Below, piece by piece: positions 29,412 through 39,316 of a stretch of 64,000 nt of DNA. The stretch's first letter is position 1. The number at the start of each line of letters is the position of its first letter. Below the pieces are notes generated by a model. It was not told where the DNA came from, made no database searches, and saw nothing but the letters and a program-made list of their open reading frames with translations. The stretch spans positions 744,001 to 808,000 of the forward strand of contig NZ_CP034909.1 in NCBI RefSeq assembly GCF_008932245.1, in the 5' to 3' direction. Origin of the DNA: Sinorhizobium alkalisoli. Its GTDB lineage: Bacteria; Pseudomonadota; Alphaproteobacteria; Rhizobiales; Rhizobiaceae. The translations under genes and the position numbers were made by a program.

Positions 29412-30599
29412 GTGAGCGACTCAAACGAGAACAGAGCGGCGCAGTTCGGCCGCAATGAGAGCGGGAGCAACGGGCCGATCATTCCGAAGTCGGCCAGCGA
29501 GGCGCTGCGACCGGAAAAGGTGCCGCAGCCGCCGAAGCGTTCGCGAAAGGCCCGCAGCCAAGTCGTGATCTTCTTGAACTTCATGATGACTGTCGTCGTC
29601 CTAGTGGCACTGGCGGCGGCCGGCGCCGTCTATTACGCCATGCACGAATATGAAAAGCCGGGTCCGCTCGAGGCGAACAGGAATTTCATCGTGCGCAGCG
29701 GTGCCGGCATACAGGAAATCGCCAATGGCCTGGAGCGCAACGACATCATCACCGATAGCCGCGTGTTCCGCTTTGTCTCCGAGGCCTATCTGGACGATGA
29801 CACGCTGAAGGCCGGCGAATACGAGATCAAGGCCCATGCTTCGATGCAGGAGATCATGCAGCTCCTGAAGTCAGGCAAGTCGATCCTCTATTCGGTCTCG
29901 CTGCCGGAGGGCCTGACGGTCAAGCAGATGTTCCGCAAGCTCGCCGATGATCCGGTTCTCGTAGGCGAGCTCCCGAGCGAACTGCCGCCGGAGGGGTCGC
30001 TTAAGCCGGATACCTACAAGTTCATGCGCGGTACGCAACGCAACGAAATCATCGAGCAGATGATCGCCGCGCAGAAAGCCATGGTCGAGCAGATCTGGAG
30101 CAAACGCGATCCCGACCTGCCGATTTCAACGATCGAGGAATTCGTCACCCTTGCCTCGATCGTCGAAAAGGAAACGGGACGTGCCGACGAGCGGCCGCGG
30201 GTCGCGTCGGTATTCATCAACCGGCTCGAAAAAGGGATGCGGCTGCAATCGGACCCGACGATCATCTACGGCATCTTCGGGGGAGAGGGCAAACCTGCGG
30301 ATCGGGCGATCCTGAAATCGGATCTCGACAAGGACACGCCCTACAACACCTATGTCATCAAGGGGCTGCCGCCGACACCGATCGCCAATCCCGGCCGGGC
30401 CGCTCTCGAAGCGGTCGCCAATCCGTCGCGCACGCCCGAACTCTATTTCGTCGCTGACGGGACGGGCGGGCACGTCTTCGCTGAAACGCTCGAGGAGCAC
30501 AACGCCAATGTTCGGCGGTGGCGAAAGCTCGAAGCTGAAAAGGCGGCGGAGGCGGCGAAGGCCGCCGCGGAGGCAGCACCCGCGGTTGAGGCGCAGTAG
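29412..30599 (+). CDS. mltG: Endolytic murein transglycosylase
   Basis: A 395-aa inner-membrane enzyme of the YceG family that cleaves nascent glycan strands. A basic cytoplasmic N-terminus (KRSRKARSQ) precedes one transmembrane helix at about residues 55-80. A LysM-like subdomain follows, then the catalytic domain with the conserved Glu in LASIVEKETGR. QSDPTIIYG and NTYVIKGLPPTPI are typical. GTG at 29412 is chosen; a TTG at 29376 is possible but less likely. The Ala/Glu-rich tail is not conserved. fabF and mltG are neighbours in many Proteobacteria. Confidence 0.92.
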   Translation: MSDSNENRAAQFGRNESGSNGPIIPKSASEALRPEKVPQPPKRSRKARSQVVIFLNFMMTVVVLVALAAAGAVYYAMHEYEKPGPLEANRNFIVRSGAGIQEIANGLERNDIITDSRVFRFVSEAYLDDDTLKAGEYEIKAHASMQEIMQLLKSGKSILYSVSLPEGLTVKQMFRKLADDPVLVGELPSELPPEGSLKPDTYKFMRGTQRNEIIEQMIAAQKAMVEQIWSKRDPDLPISTIEEFVTLASIVEKETGRADERPRVASVFINRLEKGMRLQSDPTIIYGIFGGEGKPADRAILKSDLDKDTPYNTYVIKGLPPTPIANPGRAALEAVANPSRTPELYFVADGTGGHVFAETLEEHNANVRRWRKLEAEKAAEAAKAAAEAAPAVEAQ

Positions 30600-30967
30600 A
30601 AACGAGCCCGTGCGCCATCGGCGCGACCATTTGGACCGTTCTCGCAGCGTCTTCGCCTTTATTTCTGTGCATAAGCCAGGCTATGGCGGAGGAGAGCATT
30701 GCTCCACCGCAACCGCCAGACAGCGGCTGTTGTCGCGTGCAGTGACGTCCTGAAGGACGCACAAAGGACGCTGTATTGTGGACGATCGGCAGGCGGCGCG
30801 GTTATCCCTTGCGGGATGCTGCGCCGCCGACCTATTGCTGCTGCTACCGCGTGTCTTCTTGAATCGAGTTTGATTTACGGACAAAGACATGCCGCAATTC
30901 AAAGTGCTACAGCGATCTTTGCGCGTCGAATGAGACGCGGGGCACTGTAGGAACGATGGAGGATGAC
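30600..30967. other. Intergenic region between mltG and yicC
   Basis: 368 bases without a gene. The right third is a full RIME1-like element (30844-30950), ending 17 bases before yicC. The left two thirds show several short GGACG-containing inverted repeats near 30745-30785 but nothing identifiable. Confidence 0.55.
30844..30950 (+). repeat. RIME1-like intergenic element, full copy D
   Basis: Both palindromes are present: CGTGTCTTCTTGAATC to GACATGCC, and CTACAGCGATC to GGCACTGTAG. It is in the same orientation as copies A and C and lies inside the probable leader of yicC. Confidence 0.8.
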
Positions 30968-31855
30968 ATGCCGCTCCAATCGATGACCGGCTTTGCCAGA
31001 AAAGAGGGGAGCAGCGGGCGCTTTCGCTGGGCGTGGGAATTGCGCTCGGTCAATGGCAAAGGGCTCGACGTGCGGCTGCGCCTGCCGCCCGGTCTGGAGC
31101 GACTGGAGCCGGACTGTCGGCGCCTCGCCGCACAGTATTTTTCGCGCGGCAACCTGCAGATCGCCCTGTCGCTTGCGAGTAGCGAGACGGCGATCGAGGC
31201 CGTGGTCAATCACGAAGCGCTGGCGGCAGTGCTGAAGTTGCGGGAGCAGATCGGCGACCGGGTCGATCCGGCGCCGCTTCGGTTCGACACGCTGCTGACA
31301 ATCCGCGGCATCATCGACTTTCGCGAGCCGGAAGAGAGCGAGAGCGAGCGTGAGGCCCGCGATGCGGACATCCTTTCCGGCCTGGATCAGGCGCTCGCCG
31401 ACCTGAAAAGCATGCGGGAAAAGGAGGGAAGCGCACTCGGACAGATTCTTTCCGCCCAGGTGGACCGCATCGAGCAGCTGAGGGCCACGGTGGAGAACGA
31501 TCCGTCGCGCAGCCCGCAGGCCATTGCCGACCGGCTGGCGCAGCAATTGGCGCTGGTGATGGAGAATTCGTCCTCGCTTGACCGCGAAAGGCTGCATGCC
31601 GAGGTCGCCTTACTCGCTACCAGGGCTGATCTCCGCGAAGAAATCGATCGTCTGGGTGCCCACGTCGCCGCCGCGCGCGACCTCCTGGCGAGGGGCGGAC
31701 CGGTCGGGCGCAAGCTCGATTTCCTTGCACAGGAATTTAACCGCGAATCGAATACGATCTGTTCGAAGTCGAACGCCGCCGCTGTTTCGGCTGCCGGTAT
31801 CGAATTGAAGGTGGTCATCGACCAGTTCCGCGAACAGGTTCAGAACTTGGAGTAA
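30968..31855 (+). CDS. YicC/YloC family endoribonuclease
   Basis: A 295-aa protein starting MPLQSMTGFARKEG. It has the YicC N-terminal domain (WELRSVNGKGLDVRLRLP) and the C-terminal DUF1732 domain ending SNAAAVSAAGIELKVVIDQ. Family members act as RNA endonucleases. GGAGG at 30959-30963 fixes the start at 30968. The stop is three bases before gmk, the usual yicC-gmk pairing, so they form one operon. Confidence 0.9.
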   Translation: MPLQSMTGFARKEGSSGRFRWAWELRSVNGKGLDVRLRLPPGLERLEPDCRRLAAQYFSRGNLQIALSLASSETAIEAVVNHEALAAVLKLREQIGDRVDPAPLRFDTLLTIRGIIDFREPEESESEREARDADILSGLDQALADLKSMREKEGSALGQILSAQVDRIEQLRATVENDPSRSPQAIADRLAQQLALVMENSSSLDRERLHAEVALLATRADLREEIDRLGAHVAAARDLLARGGPVGRKLDFLAQEFNRESNTICSKSNAAAVSAAGIELKVVIDQFREQVQNLE

Positions 31856-31858
31856 GAC

Positions 31859-32518
31859 ATGAAATCGGCGACCCCTTCGCCCATCAAGATTGCCCGTCGC
31901 GGATTGATGCTCGTGATATCGTCCCCGTCGGGTGCCGGAAAATCGACGATCGCGCGCAATCTCCTCGAGGCGGATCCGGAACTCAGCATTTCGGTGAGCG
32001 TGACGACGCGGGCGCGCCGGCCGAGCGAGATCGAGGGGCGCCACTATTTCTTCAAGTCCGTCCGGGAATTCGAAGCATTGAAGGCGACGGATTCGCTGCT
32101 TGAATGGGCCGAAGTGCACGGAAACTACTACGGCACGCCGCGCGACGCCGTCGAGACGGCCATGGCCGAGGGCCGTGATATGCTCTTCGACATTGACTGG
32201 CAGGGAGCCCAGCAGCTTCAGGAGAAGATGGCTGGCGACGTGGTTTCGATTTTCATTCTGCCGCCGACCATGGCCGAACTGCAGTCGCGCCTGCATCGGC
32301 GCGCCGAAGACACCGAGGAAGTCATCGCCACCCGGCTCGCCAATTCGCGCGCTGAGATCGAGCACTGGCGAGAGTACGATTATATCGTCGTGAACGACGA
32401 CCTCGACCGCGCCTTTTCTGCAGTCCGCTCGATCATCGAGGCCGAACGGCTGCGTCGCGACCGTCGACCCGGACTGTTCGAATTCGTCAATGGGCTTCTG
32501 ACGGAGAATCCTTTCTGA
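31859..32518 (+). CDS. gmk: Guanylate kinase
   Basis: A 219-aa cytosolic kinase that phosphorylates GMP to GDP. The P-loop is [10 protein letters not shown]; the GMP-binding elements [17 protein letters not shown] and the [11 protein letters not shown] segment follow. It lies immediately after yicC. Transcription is probably ended at the large inverted repeat that starts about 50 bases downstream. Confidence 0.95.
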   Translation: MKSATPSPIKIARRGLMLVISSPSGAGKSTIARNLLEADPELSISVSVTTRARRPSEIEGRHYFFKSVREFEALKATDSLLEWAEVHGNYYGTPRDAVETAMAEGRDMLFDIDWQGAQQLQEKMAGDVVSIFILPPTMAELQSRLHRRAEDTEEVIATRLANSRAEIEHWREYDYIVVNDDLDRAFSAVRSIIEAERLRRDRRPGLFEFVNGLLTENPF

Positions 32519-32566
32519 CTTCTCTGGGCTATTCGGCGAGCGTCGGGAAAGCGGGAAGGGGGCGAT

Positions 32567-32749
32567 GCCCCCTCTGCCCTGCCGGGCATCTCCCCCACAA
32601 GGGGGGGAGATCGGCCAGAAGCACAGCCGAGCCAGTATCAACATCGCGTGTGCGAATGCGGAAGACCGGAACCCAGCTATCTGGGGCGAGAGATCGCCAC
32701 TTGCCGATCTCTCCCCTTGTGGGGGAGATGGCCGGCAGGCCAGAGGGGG
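32567..32749. repeat. Long inverted repeat between gmk and rsmA
   Basis: A left arm at 32567-32614 and a right arm at 32704-32749 are near-perfect complements of about 46 bases, both including CTCCCCCACAAGGGG or its complement. The centre is about 89 bases. Each arm is itself partly palindromic. It lies between convergent genes and resembles dispersed palindromic repeats of Rhizobiaceae. No coding potential was seen. Confidence 0.8.
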
Positions 32750-32778
32750 TGCTTCGCTGTGTCCGTTCCAGATACCGC

Positions 32779-33603
32779 TCAAAGGCAATTGGCCAGACGG
32801 CAGAATTCTTCGACCGTCAGCGTTTCGGCGCGGCGTTGCGGGTCGATGCCCGCCTTGGCAAGCAGTGCCTCGCCGCCGAGCGGCTTAAGGCTTTGCCGCA
32901 GCATCTTGCGACGCTGGCCGAAGGCCGCATGGGTCACTCTCTCGAGTGATTTAACCGGGCAGGGGATCGGATTTTCGATCGGCTCCAAGTGCACGACCGT
33001 GGAGGTCACCTTCGGTGGCGGCGTGAAGGCCTGGGGCGGCACGTCGAATGCCAGCCGCGCCTTCGTCCGCCAGCCGCAGAGAACGCCCAGGCGGCCGTAA
33101 TGATCGTCATCCGCACTTGCGACGATCCGCAGGCCCACCTCACGCTGAAACATCAGGGTCAGCGACTGCCAGAAGGACGGCCAGCGCTTCGGCAACAGCC
33201 AATTGACCAGGAGCTGGGTACCGACGTTATAGGGCAGGTTGGCGATGATGCGCGTCGGGCCGTCGGCGAGCGTTTCAAAGTCGATCTTCAGGGCGTCGGC
33301 CTCGATCACCTCCAGACGGTCAGGATAATGGGCGCCAATTTCCGCGAGCGCCGGCAGGCAACGGGGGTCGCGTTCGATTGCGACGACCTTCTTCGCACCA
33401 AGCGCCAGGATCGCGCGCGTCAGCCCGCCAGGGCCGGGGCCGACTTCGATAACGGTCACGTCCTCGAGTGGACCGGCCGTGCGGGCGATCTTCTGGGTGA
33501 GATTGAGGTCGAGCAGGAAGTTCTGCCCGAGCGCCTTTTTCGCGTCCAATCCATGGCGGTGGATGACGTCTCGAAGGGGCGGCAGGCCGTCGAGCGCCGC
33601 CAT
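32779..33603 (-). CDS. rsmA: 16S rRNA dimethyladenosine transferase
   Basis: A 274-aa KsgA/RsmA enzyme that dimethylates two adjacent adenines near the 3' end of 16S rRNA. The SAM-binding motif is [10 protein letters not shown] and the catalytic NLPY motif is in [20 protein letters not shown] near the N-terminus is characteristic. The start overlaps the pdxA stop by one base (TGATG), so the two are translationally coupled. Confidence 0.95.
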   Translation of the reverse strand: MAALDGLPPLRDVIHRHGLDAKKALGQNFLLDLNLTQKIARTAGPLEDVTVIEVGPGPGGLTRAILALGAKKVVAIERDPRCLPALAEIGAHYPDRLEVIEADALKIDFETLADGPTRIIANLPYNVGTQLLVNWLLPKRWPSFWQSLTLMFQREVGLRIVASADDDHYGRLGVLCGWRTKARLAFDVPPQAFTPPPKVTSTVVHLEPIENPIPCPVKSLERVTHAAFGQRRKMLRQSLKPLGGEALLAKAGIDPQRRAETLTVEEFCRLANCL

Positions 33604-34631
33604 CAGCGAAAAGCTCCCGCCGTGTTGGCGGCGAGTTCCGCCGCCAGGCGCAATGCGGCGATCAGACTGTGCGCGCGTGCTATTCCTTTGCCGGCGATGC
33701 CGAATGCGGTGCCGTGGTCTGGCGACGTCCTGATGAAGGGCAGGCCGAGCGTGACATTGACGCTGTCGTCAAAGCCGAGCGCCTTGGCGGGGATCAGCGC
33801 CTGGTCGTGATACATGCAGATGGCGACGTCAAAGGTTTCCCTGGCGCGGTCGTGGAACATGGTGTCGGCCGGAAGCGGGCCTGCGACATCCAGTCCCTCG
33901 GTGCGGAGCCGGTCGATGACGGGACGGATGATTGCATCGTCCTCGAGACCGAGCGCTCCGCCTTCGCCCGCATGCGGGTTGAGGCCGGCAATCGCGAGGC
34001 GAGGCGCCGCCACGCCGAAGCGGCGCTTGAGATCGCCGGCCGTGATCACGGAAGTCTTGTAGATGAGGTCTGGGGTCAGGGCAGCCGGCACCTCCTTGAG
34101 CGGAATATGAATGGTCACGGGCACAGCGCGCAGTTTCGGTCCGGCGAGCATCATCACCGGCAGGGTGGGCGCACCCGTCGCCTTCTCCGCGAGGTCGGCG
34201 AGATATTCGGTATGGCCGGGGAAGCGGAATCCCGCCTCATAGAGGACGGCCTTGGCGATCGGGTTGGTCGTCACGGCGGTGGCTTCGCCGCTCATTACCA
34301 GCCGGACGGCGGTATCGATCGCCCCGGTGACGGTGACGGCGTTCTCCGGGTTGGGTTGGCCGGCAACGACGGCGGCGGGGCAGCGGATCGGCAGGACGGG
34401 GAGCGCGTCAGCGAAGGCCACGGCCGCACCCGCGCAATCGGTCTCCCTGATCTGAACGGTCTCTCCGAGGGCCTTGGCACGCTCGGAGAGCACCGCCGGG
34501 TCACCGATGAAAAGGAAAGGGGGGATCTCTTGCGACCGCCGGAGCGCCCATGTGGAAAGGGTGATGTCCGGGCCGATACCGGCCGGATCGCCCATCGTCA
34601 GGGCGATCGGACCGTCGCTCGTCTCGTTCAT
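33603..34631 (-). CDS. pdxA: 4-hydroxythreonine-4-phosphate dehydrogenase
   Basis: A 342-aa NAD-dependent enzyme of vitamin B6 synthesis. [10 protein letters not shown] is at the N-terminus, and the metal-binding histidines appear in [21 protein letters not shown] and [11 protein letters not shown]. It lies nine bases after the SurA-like gene and overlaps rsmA. The surA-pdxA-rsmA order is widely conserved. Confidence 0.95.
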   Translation of the reverse strand: MNETSDGPIALTMGDPAGIGPDITLSTWALRRSQEIPPFLFIGDPAVLSERAKALGETVQIRETDCAGAAVAFADALPVLPIRCPAAVVAGQPNPENAVTVTGAIDTAVRLVMSGEATAVTTNPIAKAVLYEAGFRFPGHTEYLADLAEKATGAPTLPVMMLAGPKLRAVPVTIHIPLKEVPAALTPDLIYKTSVITAGDLKRRFGVAAPRLAIAGLNPHAGEGGALGLEDDAIIRPVIDRLRTEGLDVAGPLPADTMFHDRARETFDVAICMYHDQALIPAKALGFDDSVNVTLGLPFIRTSPDHGTAFGIAGKGIARAHSLIAALRLAAELAANTAGAFR

Positions 34632-34640
34632 GACCGGCCG

Positions 34641-35576
34641 TTACTTGTTGATGATCTGCGCCTTGGCGCGCAGTTCTTCGAGATATTTGGCGCTGTTCGG
34701 ATCCTCGCTGCCCGTTTTCTTGCCGAGATCCTCGGCGCGAAAGACGATTTCGGCGGCAGTGTCGTCATTGACCTGGCGCTTTTTGCAGATCGCCAGATAT
34801 TCGACGCCCTTTTCCGTGACGCGCGTGCCCGTGGTCATCCCGTCGCCCGCTTTCTCGACGAGCGGCTTCCATTCCTCCGGCAGTTGCTGCGCGAGCACCC
34901 GACCAAGACTGCGGATCGACACGTCGCGGTAGTTCGCTGCGAAGGCCTTCGAGCTGTCGCAACCGGGAAATTTGGAGCGCGAGGCGTTCGCTTCCGCCTG
35001 CCGCTTACCGGTGATCGCGCCGCGCTTCGATTCCGGAATGACGAAGATGACCTGTTGCAGGAAATATTCCGTCGTCACCGGCTTGTCGCCGCCCGCTTCC
35101 ATCATGCGCTTGACGAGGTCGCCACCGGAAAGACGATTGGCGCTGCCATAGCGGAAGTTCACGAGACGCGGCCAACTCATCTGAACGGCGATATATTGCT
35201 TGAAGTGCTCTACCCCGACGCCCGCCTGTTCGAGGATTTTGCCGAGCTGTTCGGTCGAGAGCTTGTTGCCCGCGGCAAAACGCGCGTAGGCGGCATCGAC
35301 CTCCTGGGTGCTGACCGACTGCTGGACCCGGGCAATTTCGCCCCGCTTGAGGACCTCGTCAATCAGCTGCTTTTTCGCTTCGGCGGCTCCGCCGCTCTGG
35401 TGCTGAAGACGAAGGAAAGCTGTGCGCTTGGCAATGTCGCCCGAGGTGATCACGACATTGTTGACGATCACCTTGACCTCGCTTGCCGCCCTGGCGACCG
35501 TGGCGGCCGAAAAGCTCAATGCTCCGGCAATCGCCAGTGCCGAAAGTGCCCCCACGATCGAGAATTTCCCACCCAT
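34641..35576 (-). CDS. SurA-like periplasmic chaperone
   Basis: A secreted protein of about 311 aa with a cleavable signal peptide (about 30 residues, ending ATVARA). A SurA N-terminal chaperone domain follows, then one short C-terminal region resembling a degenerate parvulin domain (YRDVSIRSLGRVL to VEYLAICKKRQV). It is shorter than E. coli SurA, with at most one isomerase-like domain. Three consecutive ATGs occur at 35582, 35579 and 35576; AAGGA spacing favours the last. Its position next to lptD suggests a role in outer-membrane protein assembly. Confidence 0.8.
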   Translation of the reverse strand: MGGKFSIVGALSALAIAGALSFSAATVARAASEVKVIVNNVVITSGDIAKRTAFLRLQHQSGGAAEAKKQLIDEVLKRGEIARVQQSVSTQEVDAAYARFAAGNKLSTEQLGKILEQAGVGVEHFKQYIAVQMSWPRLVNFRYGSANRLSGGDLVKRMMEAGGDKPVTTEYFLQQVIFVIPESKRGAITGKRQAEANASRSKFPGCDSSKAFAANYRDVSIRSLGRVLAQQLPEEWKPLVEKAGDGMTTGTRVTEKGVEYLAICKKRQVNDDTAAEIVFRAEDLGKKTGSEDPNSAKYLEELRAKAQIINK

Positions 35577-35885
35577 CATCATTCCTTGCCCGTTCCGCGC
35601 TCCAGCGTGAGCGACCTTCCGCGGCCGCGCTCTCCCATATTTGGTGGCAAATGCATAATACATGCGGCCAAACGATGACAAGAGCGCATGAATGGCCGAA
35701 GAGCGATCTTTGAGCGCTGCTTCCGCCTCTTCCCATCGGAGCAGGATGCCGGTGGTGAGGCCGAGGTCTGAACGCATGGCGCTCCACGAGCCCGCGCACT
35801 ACAGACACATCTGCGGAGACTGCCTGGCGCACCGGCCACGAGAATCGACCGTTGCGCCTCCGAAAAGACGCACGGCGCCGTAACG
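35577..35885. other. Region between lptD stop and the SurA-like gene
   Basis: 309 bases with no supported gene. The open frame of the SurA-like gene extends through part of it but is not protein-like. No terminator hairpin with a T-run was seen after lptD, so read-through into the SurA-like gene is possible. Confidence 0.45.
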
Positions 35886-38234
35886 TCAGAAATAGTCGAG
35901 TTCGTCGACCGTGGTATCGCCCACATTGATATCGCCGAGCGTGCGGAAGCTGATCCGCGCGCCGATCGACCAGTCGTTGGCAAGCGAGTTGTCCGTATCG
36001 CGCTCCTGCCTGTAGACGATCGAGAACAGCGTGTCCTGATCGTCATAGGTGATGCCGAAACCATTGCGCGATATGACGCCTTGGTTGATGTCATAGGTCA
36101 CCGCGCCGAAAACCGACCAGTAGTCGTGGAAGCGATAGGCGGCTGCCGTCTGCACTTCGTCCTGATCGGACGAAGACCCGTAGAGTGGCTGCGCCTCGAT
36201 GCGCGTATAGGTCAGGGCTGCCTGCCAGGTCAGGCCGAGATAGCCGACGGTCGCGTCCGCGCGGCGCAGGTTGAAACTCTCTTCGTCCAGTCGGCCGGAA
36301 AGGCTCGCCATCAGGCCGGACGGCGCGTCGACGCCGAGCATCGCGACATAGTCGGAGCGATCGGTTTCGAGGCCCGAATCCGAGCCGGCCTTGACAAGAT
36401 CGTCGGTTGCGAAGGAGTTGAGGCCGGCAAGGTGGAAGGACTGGCCGGCACTGGCGCGCAGGCCATAGCCGCTGTCGAAGGTGCCGGTATAGCGCAGGCC
36501 GATATTGGCGCGCGTTCCGCCCTCGATCCGGTCGTAGCCCGAGTATTTGTCGCGTTCGAAAAGATTGGTGGCGTCGAAGACAAAGCTCTGGGCGTCCTCG
36601 TTCGGCAAGCCGCCCGCGTATTGTTCGTCCGGGCGCACATAGATCTGCCCGATCGGCTCCAGAATATGGCTGCTGCTCTCGCCCGCAAAGAGCATCGGAT
36701 AACGCGCCTCGAGGCCGGCCGTCAGCATGCGCCGCGTAAGCGCGTCACTGTTGGTGAACTCGCCGGTATAGCCGGCAGGGTCGTCCATGTTGACGCCGAT
36801 GGCGTCGCCGCGCGCCGCCAGCAGCGGCGTCAGGACGAGCCCGCCGGGCGCGATGAATGTCCGCTTCCATTCGACTTCCGCTGTCAGCCGGTGCGACGTG
36901 CCTTCAAGGCCGGGAAAGCGCAGGACGCCGAACCCGGCAGTGTCCACGTCCAGTCGGTTGCGCCTTACGTTTGTCAGGTTGACGTCGGCATTGAGCTCTC
37001 CGCCCAGCACCGGTTCCGGCGCGGTGTAGGAATAGTCGAGGACCTGCGCGACCGGTTGCTGGTTTTCCGCCAGGCTGTCCGGGTCTGCGTCCTGGATGTC
37101 GAAATAAAAGGCGCGCAGATCGAAATAGTTGCGCCTGCCGAGGCCGGTCAGATAGGCTTGGTTGATATAGGTGGTGCCGTCGAAGGTCGACAGGTCGTAG
37201 GTCTTGGCGAAGTTGTTGTCCGTCTGCACGAGGACGTCCCAGCCGAAGGTCCAGCGAGGATTGACCTCGAATCGGCCTCTGGATGCGACCATTGCGCGGT
37301 TCGTTTCAAGGGCATCGACGGTACCCGGCGTGAATCGGTCGCGGTTCATCTGGCTTATGCCGGCGACGTTCAGCGTGTGCAGGCCGTTGTGGAATTGCTG
37401 GCGAAATTCGCCTTCGAGCAAAAAGCCCTGGCGCGTCAGGCCCGTTGCGGTGACCGTGGCATCCATATAGGGCGAGATCGCCCAATAATAGGGCACGCTG
37501 ACGCCGGCGCCGAGTTTCTGCGTGTAGCTGAAATGAGGAAACAGGAAGCCGCTCTTGCGCTTGACCGTGTGGTCGGGGATTTCCATCACCGGAATATAGG
37601 CGATCGGCTTGCCGAAGAGCTCGAAATAGGCGTTTTCAAGCCGGATCGTATGGGTGCGGCCGTTCTGGATGACGCGCTCGGCCTTGATATGCCACAGCGA
37701 GCGATGCTCGGGCTTGGTCGCGCAGGGCGTGCAGGCGGTGTAGACGGCCTTGTTCAGGATGAACTGATCGCCGCTGCGCCGCTCGCCGGTCTCGGCCGCG
37801 AGCCTGGTGAGATCCGTCGTCTCGATCCTGAGCGCCTCGACGATACCGTTGGCGAAATCGTCCGTCACGTCCATTCGTTCGGCATAGACGATGTTGCCGT
37901 CCGGCTCGATCAGTTGGATATCGCCGGTCGCCACGATGCGGCCGGACCTCTGGTCGTATTCGACTTGGCGGGCGACCATCTTGTAGCCGCCATATTCGAT
38001 CTGGACGTTGCCGCGCACGGTCACTGTTTCCGCGTCGCGATTGTAGACGAGCTCGTTGGCCGTCAACAGCATCTTGGCGTCGGCGGGGATGTTCGGCTGC
38101 AGCGAATCGAGCCGCGTTCCTGTGTCCTGCGCCATGGCTGGCGCATTCATTCCGATGGCAAGGGCATACAGCGCCACGCCTGCAAGCAGGGCGGCATTCA
38201 TCAAATCCATACGTTCGCGGTTGCCTGCCGCCAC
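35886..38234 (-). CDS. lptD: LPS-assembly protein LptD
   Basis: A 782-aa outer-membrane barrel that inserts LPS in the outer leaflet. A signal peptide of about 36 residues ends APAMAQ. The periplasmic OstA/LptA-like domain (TANELVYNRDAETVTVRGNV) follows, then a long LptD barrel ending in Phe. Only two cysteines are present, Cys168 and Cys171 in a CxxC, unlike the four of E. coli. GTG at 38234 overlaps the lptG stop by one base, and AGGAGG lies upstream. It is part of lptF-lptG-lptD. Confidence 0.93.
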   Translation of the reverse strand: MAAGNRERMDLMNAALLAGVALYALAIGMNAPAMAQDTGTRLDSLQPNIPADAKMLLTANELVYNRDAETVTVRGNVQIEYGGYKMVARQVEYDQRSGRIVATGDIQLIEPDGNIVYAERMDVTDDFANGIVEALRIETTDLTRLAAETGERRSGDQFILNKAVYTACTPCATKPEHRSLWHIKAERVIQNGRTHTIRLENAYFELFGKPIAYIPVMEIPDHTVKRKSGFLFPHFSYTQKLGAGVSVPYYWAISPYMDATVTATGLTRQGFLLEGEFRQQFHNGLHTLNVAGISQMNRDRFTPGTVDALETNRAMVASRGRFEVNPRWTFGWDVLVQTDNNFAKTYDLSTFDGTTYINQAYLTGLGRRNYFDLRAFYFDIQDADPDSLAENQQPVAQVLDYSYTAPEPVLGGELNADVNLTNVRRNRLDVDTAGFGVLRFPGLEGTSHRLTAEVEWKRTFIAPGGLVLTPLLAARGDAIGVNMDDPAGYTGEFTNSDALTRRMLTAGLEARYPMLFAGESSSHILEPIGQIYVRPDEQYAGGLPNEDAQSFVFDATNLFERDKYSGYDRIEGGTRANIGLRYTGTFDSGYGLRASAGQSFHLAGLNSFATDDLVKAGSDSGLETDRSDYVAMLGVDAPSGLMASLSGRLDEESFNLRRADATVGYLGLTWQAALTYTRIEAQPLYGSSSDQDEVQTAAAYRFHDYWSVFGAVTYDINQGVISRNGFGITYDDQDTLFSIVYRQERDTDNSLANDWSIGARISFRTLGDINVGDTTVDELDYF

Positions 38235-39316
38235 TAGCCATCCTCCTGATGCAACAGAATCGTCGAGCCCAGCGCCATCGCTACAACAACTGGCAACCAG
38301 GCTGCAACGAACGGAGGCACAATACCGCTGCTCCCGAATGCTTTTACAAGCACGGTGACGACATAAAGCACGAAGCCTGAGAGGATTCCACCGAGAATCA
38401 CCGCGCGAGATTGGTTGAACCGGCTAAATTTCAGGGACACGCATGCGGCGATCAGCGTCATCGCAACGAGAAGCAGCGGCAGGGACAAAAGCGAGTGAAG
38501 CTGCGTCTCCATGCCTTTCGTCGAAAATCCAAAGGAACGAGCGATCTCAATCTTTCGCGGAAGGTCGAAAAACTGAATGGAATCAGCCTTTGCGAGGCGT
38601 TCCTGTACGAATTCCGGTTTCAGATTGGTACGAAGTCGTGCTGTTTCCAAACGCCGGGGCAACTGCCCATTCCCGGTTTCGGTGACGCCGTTAAGAAGCC
38701 AGTAACCGTCTTCGAGTTTCGCCGACTTCGCATCCTGCCTGAGAATGATCGTTCCCTGTGGATCAAAGTGGATGACGGTGACGTTTATGAGCTCCGTGCC
38801 GCCGTTCTGGACGGACCGGGCGCCGATGATCGTGTCGGTACCTTCATAGATCTGCCTCAGCCACGGAATCGAGTTCGTTTGTGCCGCGCGGGACGACCCC
38901 CATTCGGCCTCCAGCGCCTCGGCTCTCTTAGCGCCCCAGGCGGCAAGCGGGTTGAGCGCGATCACGGCCAGCACGCCGAACAGAAACGAGCCGAGCACGA
39001 ATGGCCTCAGGAACTGCCACACGGAAATGCCTGCCGCCCGGGTGACGACCAGCTCGTAACGCCGGTTGAGCGAAATCAGCGCCGCCATCGCAGCAAATAG
39101 CGCGACGAAGGGAATGGTCTGCTGCAGAATCATCGGAATGCGGAATGTCGTCATCACCAGCGCACCGGCGACCGAATAATGTGGCAGGTTGGACATGCGG
39201 GTGGCGAGTTCGCTGAAGTCGATGATAAAAATCAGCGTGAAGATCCCGATCAGGAACCAGAACGTCGTAACGACGTAACGCCTGAAGAAATAGCGGCCGA
39301 GCGTGTTGAGAATCAT
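38234..39316 (-). CDS. lptG: LPS export permease LptG
   Basis: A 360-aa YjgP/YjgQ permease with three membrane helices, a periplasmic beta-jellyroll domain and three more helices. The N-terminus LGRYFFRRYVVTTFWFLIG and the FSKFSRFNQSR-like segment (LKFSRFNQSRAVILGG) are typical of LptG. It extracts LPS from the inner membrane together with LptF and LptB. The start overlaps the lptF stop by four bases. Confidence 0.93.
   Translation of the reverse strand: MILNTLGRYFFRRYVVTTFWFLIGIFTLIFIIDFSELATRMSNLPHYSVAGALVMTTFRIPMILQQTIPFVALFAAMAALISLNRRYELVVTRAAGISVWQFLRPFVLGSFLFGVLAVIALNPLAAWGAKRAEALEAEWGSSRAAQTNSIPWLRQIYEGTDTIIGARSVQNGGTELINVTVIHFDPQGTIILRQDAKSAKLEDGYWLLNGVTETGNGQLPRRLETARLRTNLKPEFVQERLAKADSIQFFDLPRKIEIARSFGFSTKGMETQLHSLLSLPLLLVAMTLIAACVSLKFSRFNQSRAVILGGILSGFVLYVVTVLVKAFGSSGIVPPFVAAWLPVVVAMALGSTILLHQEDG

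Noticed and set aside
33669..35678. Long plus-strand open frame (about 670 codons) opposite pdxA and the SurA-like gene
   Set aside because: It mirrors two well-supported genes, has Arg/Gly/Asp-rich composition without domains, and arises from codon bias in GC-rich DNA.
36081..38237. Long plus-strand open frame (about 720 codons) opposite lptD
   Set aside because: Fully antisense to lptD, no recognisable domain or signal; a shadow frame.
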